Of a DNA stretch of 64,000 bases, positions 13,270-22,203 are shown in pieces; position 1 is the stretch's first letter, and each line of letters starts with the position of its first letter. The position numbers and the translations under genes are program-made. Under the pieces are notes generated by a model. The model did no database searches and was not told the DNA's origin. It saw only the letters and a program-made list of their open reading frames with translations. The DNA is from Thozetella sp. PMI_491 (Eukaryota; Ascomycota; Sordariomycetes; Chaetosphaeriales; Chaetosphaeriaceae), in NCBI GenBank assembly GCA_021432635.1, contig MU270069.1, positions 124,001-188,000 of the forward strand, read 5' to 3'.

Positions 13270-14141
13270 CTGACAGGTATTTTGGTCCGATCGGTGCTTG
13301 CGGCACGAAAGATAGAGAGAGAGCGTGTGAAGCCGGGTTTTGTTTCCTTACGGGCTTCTTTCACCTACAACCGAATGTATCTCGTCGGGTACGGCGGCTA
13401 TTGAGCGGCAATTTATTCATCCGGAAAATGACGACTGCGAAATATCGATGGTTATCGAGGCTGAAGGTTCCTTTGGAAAAAATTTTAGGAATGAAGGAAT
13501 CCATTGGTTTGGTGGTGGAAGACATGTCTTGACACGGCTTGAGGGCAATGAATAGCTGAGGTCGTTAACCTACGCCACCCGCCACGTCCAAGCGCCGCTC
13601 ACCTCATCCTACCTCCTTCTCACGCCTTGCTTCTCGCGATATTGAGGCACTATTGGACATCGAAACAGCTGCTGAGAATTGGTCGCTGGGAAATTTAGCC
13701 ATAGCTACAGTCCACCTCCTGTATGCCTCTTAACTTGGTACGAGATGAGACTAAGGTAGGCAGCCTGGTGGCTTAGGGGCTTAGTTAGTGAGGTTGCGGG
13801 CAAGACGATGCTTAAACCTAGAAGAACTAATGGGGCGCAGGGCCGGTGTCGTACAATTGGTAGTCTACATACAACTCCTTTGTTGGGTAGGGTGAGAGTT
13901 AAGAAGCAGCTGTATCCGCATTTACTGCTATGGGCCATACGAAGAGATGCAGGGAGCTTACAGGACCAGCACCAAGCCGGAATTAAGCGTTTTACTGGCT
14001 TGTAAGCCTTCCAATCTGGCTGCCCTCTGTCTGACACCAAGCTGATAAACATATTGGGAGTGGCTGTGAAGCATGCATTCTAAGAACTGCTCTGGTTTGC
14101 TCCATCCGGCTCTCCTTATGTTGAGCCTTCGGCGCCTTGGA
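13270..14141. other. Intergenic region, acyltransferase / HxB
   Basis: About 870 bp upstream of the acyltransferase and downstream of the molybdenum cofactor sulfurase. It is less GC-rich than its surroundings, with many CTTA/TTAG-type words. A 115-codon ATG frame lies at 13705-14052 (-), but I recognise nothing in it and do not call it. Confidence 0.5.
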
Positions 14142-16658
14142 CTAACCAGTGTCGGCTTGCACGGGATCGCCAACTCTAATGGTAGGATACTGCGCCTCTC
14201 TGGTTGCCACCTCTACGGATGGGCAGTGCCCCATGTGGTTGCCAAAATAAACCCTGCCATTGAATCGTCGGGTCTTGGCGAGTGAAACGAACGGCTCCTC
14301 GCTCTTGTCAGCGGTGTCCTGGTTGATGCACACCATATTGCAACGCCGGCAAGACCCAAGCATGGAGAACTGCTGCTGCCCGATGCGCAAAGTCCGCCAG
14401 CTGTCCTCGGCATACGCGTAAACAGGTTTCGAAGATGAGATCACCACATTCGCCCTAAACACCGCCGGTGACACTGGCCTTCCACCCCGTTCTCCAATGT
14501 GCCGGTTTAGTTCGTCCAAGCTAGCGAGGTTGATGGCCAAGATGGGGCTCTCGTTCGATAGAAGGATACGCCGCGCCGTTCCCTCGGCATCTGAATCGGG
14601 AGGTGATGGAGAAGCCCGTGGAGCTGGGAGTAGGCCGGGGATGCGAATAGATGCCACCCTCTGCGCGATGGTTTGGTGTTGCTGGAGATGGGCTTTGGAG
14701 TGTCTCATGCTTTTGCCCTGGCCCCCAGGAGGGAACCGAGCTAGCATGCATTGTACCCCGAGAATATTCGAGAAGAAGCCATTTACCTCGACCGAAGAGT
14801 AGGTCTGCGCGTAAATCTCTTCGCCACAGACCCGGGAGGACACAGATTGGCGCCGGAACAGCGCCGGGTTGCTGGAGAGTGGGATAGAAATTTCCTTTGG
14901 TAAGTGGCCCGATTGCGGGTCTGCAAAGACAACCCGGAGCTTCCCATGCTCAAGGTCGATGTACGGCCGGATGAGGCACATGCGAGGGTGTCGCTTTTGA
15001 CTCAAAGCTTGGCCTGAGCCACGATGGACCAAGCACCATTCCCTATCCCAGGCTAGCCCCTCCGGCCGAACCTCCCAGTCTACAGCGCGAGGGACCTCGA
15101 AACCGCCACAGCTCTTGATGGGATAGATCCATATGCTCTCAACGGAGAGATCCGCAGGAGCCTCGGGGGGCGGAGATGGGCTGGCGTCGACCTGTGGAAT
15201 TGCTGCGTCGCGATAGAACTCGCCAATTATAGCCACAAACTGGTCGACATCTGATATTGTACTCATCGCTCCCAAACTCGCGCGTATCACGCCGGTCGGT
15301 TTCCCTGCGACAATGTCGTTTTCAGTCCCGCATCTAAAGCCGGACGAAAAGTTCTCCTTCAGTTCCCAGGGCTGAAGAGATAGGGCAGATGCGATGCCCC
15401 CAGGATTGCATACGCCTCCTGTTCGCACATGGAGGTTCTTAGATGCTGCCAACTTTTCAAACTCGGCTAAGCTCACCCAGGCCCCCAAGTGACTTCGCAG
15501 GTTGAATGCGACGACAGGGCCCATGGGATAGTACTCGACCCCTTCTAAATCTGGTGCGTAGATTTTACACACTTGGGTCCCATTGCCATGCCGTAGTGAC
15601 TGCAGACCGCGCCGTAGCCTTCGTGATAGGTATGCAACGTGGGCCGCCACCTCACACATGGATCCAAAAAGCTGGTCATGGACATCCAGGGCCGCGCCAA
15701 GCGCAACAATGCTATGGACAGGCAGTGTCCCGTCCTCCAGGCGTGCGTGGAGAAATGCCGACTTGGAAGCGTGCCACTGCTCCCTCATGCAAACGACCAT
15801 GTCTACCGTGCCGCCGCCGAAATACCGCCTAGAGTCAAAGACAGAGAATGCCTGGTGTCTCACAATCAGAGCTCCGAGGTCGGGGAACCCAAATATCTTG
15901 TAGAAACTGACAACAGTGAAGTCCGGGGCAGTGTCTGATGCGCCAAGATCCAACGGGGAGGATGCGGCCAGGGACGCGGCGTCGAACAAAGTATAGACCC
16001 GTCTGGATGCTTCGGGCGCGTTTACTGACCGCACATCGTTGGCCCATACGCGGGGAAGCCTGCGGCCGTCCATGTTTGATTGGCCGGGATATCCAAAGAG
16101 AATAGGCCGGGGCGGCGTATCGTTGGAGATGGGACAGTGCCCCAGTCGCCACTGATTGACTTGCTGGTCGTCAAGGCAGAGGCTGTGGCGAGCTTCCTCC
16201 CGGACGCCAACGAGGCTCGTGTGGCTTGCGTAATGGTAGACATAGTCGAACCCATTGGGGGCATGGCCACGCATGCCTTCAACGACCAGCTTGATACCGG
16301 CCGTTGCGTTCGCCACAAATACCACATCGAACTCGTCTGGGCGAGCATTAAAGAACTCGAGCACCCGGAAGCGAACGTCCTCTATGCGAGATGTCGAGAG
16401 CTGCGACGGGGCCGAGGCAGAATGGGGGTTCCCAAAGAGGTTCGTGGTCATGTCCTGACCAAACTTGTCGATCAACGACTTGGAGTACGGAGTTGTGCCG
16501 GCATGGTCAAGATAGATGGAATCTGGCAACCTGTTAGCGAGACAAGACGCTCCGCGACTGGCCTGGCCTAGGTGCCAGCTTGTGAGGAAAGAGCGAATAC
16601 CGCGTAGCATGGGATACTCATGATCTCGAAAGCGCTCAATTCGGGCATTGTAGCCCAT
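14142..16658 (-). CDS. hxB: Molybdenum cofactor sulfurase
   Basis: Exons 16658-16601 and 16522-14142 give 812 residues. The 78 bp intron has a GTATTC donor, a GCTAAC branch and a CCAG acceptor. It has no stop in frame, so the unspliced frame looks like one 838-residue ORF. Splicing produces EYPMLRDSIYLDHAGTT, the typical family N-terminus, whereas the unspliced form carries 26 extra residues there. The enzyme takes sulfur from cysteine and sulfurates Moco in xanthine dehydrogenase and aldehyde oxidase. The N-terminal NifS-like PLP domain holds the likely PLP Lys in SFYKIFGFPDLGAL and a candidate persulfide Cys in RTGGVCNPGG. The C-terminal half has MOSC_N and MOSC domains (SIWIYPIKSCGGFEV, LGSCRRCNMVCIN). 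It is divergent from CDC6, with 623 bp between starts. Confidence 0.93.
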   Translation of the reverse strand: MGYNARIERFRDHEYPMLRGIRSFLTSWHLGQASRGASCLANRLPDSIYLDHAGTTPYSKSLIDKFGQDMTTNLFGNPHSASAPSQLSTSRIEDVRFRVLEFFNARPDEFDVVFVANATAGIKLVVEGMRGHAPNGFDYVYHYASHTSLVGVREEARHSLCLDDQQVNQWRLGHCPISNDTPPRPILFGYPGQSNMDGRRLPRVWANDVRSVNAPEASRRVYTLFDAASLAASSPLDLGASDTAPDFTVVSFYKIFGFPDLGALIVRHQAFSVFDSRRYFGGGTVDMVVCMREQWHASKSAFLHARLEDGTLPVHSIVALGAALDVHDQLFGSMCEVAAHVAYLSRRLRRGLQSLRHGNGTQVCKIYAPDLEGVEYYPMGPVVAFNLRSHLGAWVSLAEFEKLAASKNLHVRTGGVCNPGGIASALSLQPWELKENFSSGFRCGTENDIVAGKPTGVIRASLGAMSTISDVDQFVAIIGEFYRDAAIPQVDASPSPPPEAPADLSVESIWIYPIKSCGGFEVPRAVDWEVRPEGLAWDREWCLVHRGSGQALSQKRHPRMCLIRPYIDLEHGKLRVVFADPQSGHLPKEISIPLSSNPALFRRQSVSSRVCGEEIYAQTYSSVEVNGFFSNILGVQCMLARFPPGGQGKSMRHSKAHLQQHQTIAQRVASIRIPGLLPAPRASPSPPDSDAEGTARRILLSNESPILAINLASLDELNRHIGERGGRPVSPAVFRANVVISSSKPVYAYAEDSWRTLRIGQQQFSMLGSCRRCNMVCINQDTADKSEEPFVSLAKTRRFNGRVYFGNHMGHCPSVEVATREAQYPTIRVGDPVQADTG

Positions 16659-17281
16659 CGTGTAGGCAGTCTTATCGCCTCCACCGAGCCGGGGAGGGAG
16701 GCCAACAAAGGAAAGGAAAGAAGAGAGAGAAAACGGCCCTCCTCGTTCATCCTCCTAATCCGGAGTAGTAGTCCTGTTGCCACACCATTGAGGACTGGAG
16801 AACTGTGCGAGCAGAGGCAATTCGGCCAGGAAGGACGGCATCGTCGGAGTGCCAAAGATACGGCGGTGACGCCCCGCACAAGTCGCCGTGTCTTGCGCCG
16901 ACAGCCGTCATTGAAAGAGCTAGGGGTTACGGGTGCTACACAAAGCTTGGACGGCGGAGATCGGCTACTACCGGGGCCCCACCATCCAGATACGGGTTGG
17001 TACCCACTTACTCTGCAGAGCCACTCTTCGCCCTAAATGAGCGACGGCCCCACTCCAACGCGCTGCACCAGCCACCGAGTTTAAGTGGTTTTGGGACGCG
17101 AAACCACGGTCGAGCGCGCTTAAGCTACGCGACGCGTAAAGTGGGATGCCCCATATACCCTTGACCTTTTCCTTAATGAACTGCAGCTTCGACCGCCTCA
17201 TCCCTCCTTCCCGGCTCTCCAGCTTCGTCCTTTCAATTCTTTTGCGCCTCGTACTTCGCAATTCTCCCTCCCACCGACACA
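16659..17281. other. Divergent promoter region, hxB / CDC6
   Basis: 623 bp between two start codons. It must contain both promoters and 5' UTRs. The CDC6-proximal part carries the ACGCGT element listed separately. No ORF here is convincing. Confidence 0.6.
17132..17137. promoter_or_regulatory. MCB-type element (ACGCGT) upstream of CDC6
   Basis: A perfect MluI cell-cycle box lies 145 bp before the CDC6 ATG, directly after an overlapping near-copy (TACGCGACGCGT). MCB elements are bound by MBF (Mbp1/Swi6 type) and drive G1/S genes in yeasts. That MBF uses this site is inference. Confidence 0.45.
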
Positions 17282-19261
17282 ATGGCGTCTACCACACTCG
17301 GAAAGAGAACCCGCAGTTCGAGGGAAGTCGGTAAGCACGCCCGCAACCCCCTGACTCCCTCCCAGAGTGATCGTAACTGACAGGAACCATGAGCAGAGAA
17401 TATCGACCTCGCCCTACCCTCAAAGCGGGCAAGACGCACCCCTCGCAGCACGGTAGCCATTTCCGACGAGGATCAGGAAAACCTACCTCCCATCCTCGAC
17501 ACCCCGTCCTCTCTCGAGAACACCCCCTCTAAGCGCCGAGCCGGGCTTCTTTCCGTGTCTCGCTCACCAAAGAGCCGCGCTGCAGCAGCATCGCCAGACC
17601 ACAACGAAACGCAGGCACGGGCTAGGCCTGAGATAGCAGCTCCCGTAACCCCCCAGACACCGCGGTATTACGATGCGCTAGCCAAGCCCAGCACGCCCAG
17701 GCACCGTGTTCTCTCCGCCGGGAAGCATTCGAGACGCCAAACGCCCACCACACCCCTCACGCCTACCTCGTGCCAGACCGTCTATCGTCTAGCAAGGCAG
17801 GCATTTTCGCGGACCGCAGAGCACGGCCAATTGGTAGGACGGGAGGAGGAGCGTGCACGACTCACCAACTTCCTCGACCGCTGTTCGACATCCGCCCCCG
17901 GCGGCTGCATCTATGTGAGCGGGCCACCGGGAACTGGCAAGAGTGCCATGGTCACTGAGGTCACGGATGACGTTGTCTCTGCAACCCCGTCGGTGCGTAA
18001 GGTCTACGTCAACTGCATGAGCCTCCGATCCGCCAAGGGACTGTACGACACAATCGCCGAGCAACTCGATGAGGCAGTTGACATGTCAGAAGACGACTCA
18101 GTGACGGCCCTGCACAAGATTTTTGCCCCCAAGAAGCGTACTAGAAATGCGTACCTAGTAGTCCTAGACGAGGTCGACTTCCTCCTCACTTTGGATTTGG
18201 AGAGCCTGTACCGCGTATTCGAGTGGTCACTGGCAAAGACGTCACAGCTTGCGTTGGTCGGCATTGCCAACGCACTCGATCTGACCGACCGTTTCCTGCC
18301 CCGACTCAAGTCACGGAATATGAAGCCCGAGCTGCTTCCTTTTCTGCCTTACACAGCGCCTCAGGTCAAGACCATCATTACAACGCGCCTCAAGAGTCTG
18401 CTGCCGGAGGGAACTGCGACCCCAGACTACGTCCCATTCTTCCACCCAGCAGCTATCGAGCTTTGCTCCCGTAAGGTCTCGAGCCAGACGGGCGACCTGC
18501 GGCGGGCTTTCGAGGTGTGCCGCCGAGCAATCGACTTGGTGGAGAGCGAGACAAGACAGAGATGCGAGAACGAGATCAAGGAGCAACTCCTGCAGATGAG
18601 CCCGTCGAAGAGGGTGCTAGGCGAGAATGCCAACCTGGCTTCTGGTCCCACCACGCCGGGACCTCGCAGCATATCTGCATCTCTCATCAAGCATTTGCAG
18701 GACCTCACCGTTGAGAACGCACCCCGCGTCACGATTGCTCACCTCAACAAGGTCACTGCGGCTGCGTTTAGCCACGGCGCAAATCAGAGGCTCAAGACGC
18801 TCAACCTCCAGCAGAAGGCGGCGCTCTGCGCCCTCATGGCCATCGAGAAGCGAAACCGAGCGGCCAAGATGGTGTCGACGCCGACGGCGCCAACGACTCC
18901 ATCCAAGCTAAAGGGTCAGGTGACTGCGCCCACGGTCAAGACACTGTTCGATGCTTACTCGGCGCTATGCACGCGTGATTCGGTGCTACATCCACTTTCG
19001 AGCTCCGAGTTCCGCGAGGTGATTGGAAGCCTTGAGACACTCTCCCTGGTAGCCCCAGTCAATGGCAAGACCGGCTCCTTCGCCGGGTTTCAGACCCCTA
19101 CCAAGAAAGGGAGGAAGCCGGCATTCGGCCACGGGAATTTGCTCGACGACGAGAAGCGGGTGGCTTGCTGTGTGGGAGAGAAGGAGATCGAGCAAGCAGT
19201 GGAGGGCCTAGGCGCTGACATTTTGCGGAGCATCTTGGACGGCGAGGCATTGGATGGTTGA
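17282..19261 (+). CDS. CDC6: Cell division control protein 6 (replication licensing AAA+ ATPase)
   Basis: Exon 1 is 17282-17330 (16 codons plus one base) and exon 2 is 17397-19261, separated by a 66 bp intron (GTAAGC...GAGCAG). The product is 637 residues. Cdc6 works with ORC to load the MCM2-7 helicase at origins. The first ~160 residues are basic and hold around ten S/T-P sites, including a full TPSK, as expected for CDK control, plus a possible RxxL degron in RRAGLLSV. The AAA+ core has Walker A GPPGTGKSAM, Walker B VLDEVDFLL, sensor 1 LVGIANALDLTDR and sensor 2 GDLRRAFEVCRRAI. A winged-helix domain follows. Orc1 is less likely because no BAH domain is present. It is head to head with hxB. 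Confidence 0.94.
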
Positions 19262-19522
19262 AGGGGCGCTGCATATATATGGGCGAGCACTGCATAGCGC
19301 CTGCGTCTGATTTAGTTGGCTTCGGGAGGTTTATGGCTGCGGGAATGGCATACATGGAACATATGGATGGTAATCCCAGGAAGCCTGCGAGCTGGTGGTG
19401 CACATCCGAAGGTGCCAGGAGCATCTGGGCGCCCGCCATGTTCTTGGCAGCCCTACCACGCGGTGTGTATCCAATGGGATTAAAATCAAATAATACTATC
19501 GATTCTCGATGCAATGCCATCT

Positions 19523-19721
19523 CCCCCCCCCCCCCCNNNNNNNNNNNNNNNNNNNNNNNNNNNNNNNNNNNNNNNNNNNNNNNNNNNNNNNNNNNNNNNN
19601 NNNNNNNNNNNNNNNNNNNNNNNNNNNNNNNNNNNNNNNNNNNNNNNNNNNNNNNNNNNNNNNNNNNNNNNNNNNNNNNNNNNNNNNNCCCCCCCCCCCC
19701 CCCTCTCTCTCTCTCTCTCTT
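19523..19721. repeat. Assembly gap inside a C homopolymer / CT repeat
   Basis: A run of 14 C is followed by 152 N (19537-19688), then about 15 C and a (CT)n run to 19721. The gap most likely marks a poly-C tract the assembly could not resolve. True length and content are unknown. Confidence 0.95.
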
Positions 19722-20043
19722 CTCACCCCAGCCCGGGACATGACGTGGCTGGTGGGCCGGATTAATCGGCATCGCGATTACGGAGCAGATATAAGGTCGC
19801 TACGCGACATGAGCGGAACGGAGCGGTGCAGTGGCTCGGGGTGATTGGCCCAGAGTATTAGGCGTTCATCGCTGATCAGCCCCAGTGGCTTGTCTGCATA
19901 ACCGTTTGATCGATCAGGCATAGGGGACTCTCGTCGGCGCCATTTTGGCTGTTGGATGGTGATACGAAACAGGCGGCATCTGATGAGAGTGAAACAGACC
20001 TTCCTAGTGTCTCTCTGGCCGCTCGTGGGTACACAGCATCCCT

Positions 20044-20044
<1 letters not shown>

Positions 20045-20080
<36 letters not shown>

Positions 20081-20100
20081 TTTTTTTTTTTTTTTTTTTT
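20045..20100. repeat. C36T20 pyrimidine tract
   Basis: An uninterrupted run of about 36 C is followed directly by 20 T: 56 bases of pure pyrimidine on one strand. It lies between CDC6 and palF and codes for nothing. Exact length is uncertain because such runs are error-prone. Confidence 0.9.
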
Positions 20101-21498
20101 GGCCATCGCCCGGGCGAAGGTGGTGGTTCCAAGGCTGGGGGGGGGAACGGACCGCGAGCATGCTATGGCCATGGGTCCTAACGCCTCGCCCACCCCAAGC
20201 AGGCCTACCCGCCGAGTTTGGAGCAAACTCGGGCGGCTGGGACTCGAATCGGGAGTTGGCCCAAGCCGTCGACATTGAAGCTACCCTCGAGGATGGTTCG
20301 GCTCCTACCGGTCGGTGCCGTCGCCAAGAGGCTGCCAAGAAGCCATGGCAGGCCAGCCCTACGAGGGACAAGCAGGAGCTACTGTTAGAGGCCGATTGTG
20401 CCTCGTGTCCGTTCCCAGGGGTCCCGGTGAAATCTCTGGGCACCATCATATCTGCAGGGCGGGATCTGGGGAAGCTTTCGCAGGCTCGTGCAGAGCAGCC
20501 CACCGTCTTTCGCATCGATCTGCTGCTCCCCACCACCTCTCCCTACCCCATCGCCCAAGGAGCTCCCATCCTCGTCGTCAGACAGCTCCTAGGCGCCGGG
20601 GGCAACAAGAGGCCCCACGGCCAATGGTCCTCGAGTCAGAAGAGTTGCCAGTCGCATCATACAGCACATAAAGTAAAGGTCGAAACGCCGCTGGGGTCAA
20701 AGCGATGCCCACCCATTGCGTGGATCTTCGTATTTTTTGTCCGATGCAATCAGGTCCTCCTTCTGGCGGGGGCGGACAGAGGGGCCAGAGGGGCTGTTTC
20801 AGCTGCCAAGAAATCGTTTTAAGAGGGTCCGGCGCGCTCTATGGCCTAGCGCAACCCCCAAAAAAACACATCCCGTGAAAATCCGGCACGATCCCTTTTG
20901 CGTGCGTGCCTACGTATGCGAGTGTGCGTGCGTGTGTTTGTGTGTGTCTGTGAGAGCGGGAGAGCGGGAGGGTCGGGATATGGGTGCCTAGGCTATCCTG
21001 AGAAAATGTAGTGGCTCTATGCTGTGCGGTCTCGCAAGCACGAACCCGGACTTCAGAAATAGCGCCAGGGACTAGTGGGCGCAAGTCACGCAACACGACT
21101 TGCAGGAAGCTGACGAATGTAATCCCACCCTTCGTGTGAGGCAAAACATCAAGCTGGAGTGCAATTCGGCCCAAGAGAACGCCCCATTCCTCCCGCTTGT
21201 AGAAAAGCATCGAAACGTGCCCGGGACTGTCCGGCCGCTACCATAAGAGGAAGAGGGAGAGAGAAAGAGAGAGAGAGCGCACGCGCGGTCCTTGTGTAGC
21301 TGCTCTTAAACATCCGCTTCTCTCTCCATCCAGGGGGTTCTACTTCGTTTAACAAAACGCAATACACGTTCAGGCGCCCCCCTCCTCCGAACTACCCCCG
21401 GGGCCTGCATCGCCTCCTCTCTCGGTCCCCCAAGTTCTACTACTGCTCCAATCAAAGCCGTCCAGGCCCTTGCCCCGAGCGATAGTCGAGGTCTCTAC

Positions 21499-21671
21499 GC
21501 CAAGGCCACCCATCCCCCCGCCCCCCCTTCCGTCGCGGCCTGTCTAGCCCCCCCCTCCGTTCTTTCGCTCTGCCGTCTTTACGCTCCAGTCCACTCACCT
21601 CTTCCCTTTTCTCCCCACGGATAGCCCTCTTGGCAAGCCAAGAAGCAGCCAGCCTCTTGTCTAGTCTTGGC
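21499..21671. promoter_or_regulatory. Cluster of four PacC-type hexamers upstream of palF
   Basis: GCCAAG on the + strand at 21499-21504 and 21637-21642, and its complement CTTGGC at 21629-21634 and 21666-21671. The middle two form an inverted repeat with a two-base spacer (CTTGGC-AA-GCCAAG). PacC, the terminal transcription factor of the Pal pH pathway, binds GCCARG. The cluster is 530-705 bp before the palF start. Function is inferred from the motif and the gene's identity. Confidence 0.45.
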
Positions 21672-22139
21672 ATATGCAATTCGCGGAGCTGAAGATAAAC
21701 TGTCATACTTTGTCACCCCTATGATCATCTTGCCTGCCTTTTTCCCGCCCCTCGATTCTACCCTCGCCGCCCAGCTCTGGCTCTGGATTTGACGCCAAAC
21801 CCCGTCCCGGTCGAATTCGCCGCCCGTCGCTTGTCGCTGGTGCCAACCCACACGGCTGTGCTCGGTGCGGCAGGCGGGAAAGGGAAACGTCGCCGCACAA
21901 CCCTTCCCCCATTGCCCGGGAATCGGCCCTGTCGAGCCTCGAAGCGACCGCCTCTTTCCCCCCTCTTCCCCCGAGGTGCCGATTTATATATTTCCGCGCG
22001 CCGCCACTATTCCTCCGATTGACTTGGGGGTGTGAAACACAAGTGACTCCGGCGATCTATCGTGACGACCTAGCACGCGAGGCGCCCATATCCTCGGGGG
22101 GGCAAAGAAGCAAGACTGACACAATAGCAATTGTCCGGT

Positions 22140-22158
22140 CCCCCCCCCCCCCCCCCCC
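22140..22158. repeat. C19 tract just upstream of palF
   Basis: 19 consecutive C on the coding strand, 45 bp before the palF ATG. It may be the polypyrimidine tract of a 5' UTR intron ending in CCCCACAG at 22198. Confidence 0.8.
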
Positions 22159-22203
22159 TTTCGAACAACCAACCCGTCACGACCTGCCCTCCCCACAGAA
22201 TAG

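Larger units (their letters stand above)
19262..22203. other. Long intergenic region, CDC6 / palF, with gap and pyrimidine tracts
   Basis: 2.9 kb without a convincing gene. It holds the N gap flanked by C runs, a C36T20 tract, a GT-rich run at about 20915-20955, a GA run at 21249-21277, the PacC-type hexamer cluster at 21499-21671 and a C19 tract at 22140-22158. The sequence CCCTCCCCACAG ends at 22198, just before the palF ATG, and looks like a 3' splice site, so a 5' UTR intron is possible. Apparent open frames across the tracts are poly-Pro/Phe artefacts. Confidence 0.6.

Noticed and set aside
13705-14052. 115-codon ATG-started frame on the minus strand downstream of hxB
   Set aside because: No recognisable domain, signal or codon bias; it lies where the hxB 3' UTR is expected. 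It could be a small gene but cannot be supported.
20225-20260. CTCGAATCG as a tRNA T-arm
   Set aside because: Flanking bases do not pair into a T stem and no acceptor or anticodon arms are visible.
19956-20822. Long frames on both strands across the C36T20 tract
   Set aside because: Their length comes from the homopolymers, which read as poly-Pro/poly-Phe or poly-Gly/poly-Lys; the rest is featureless.
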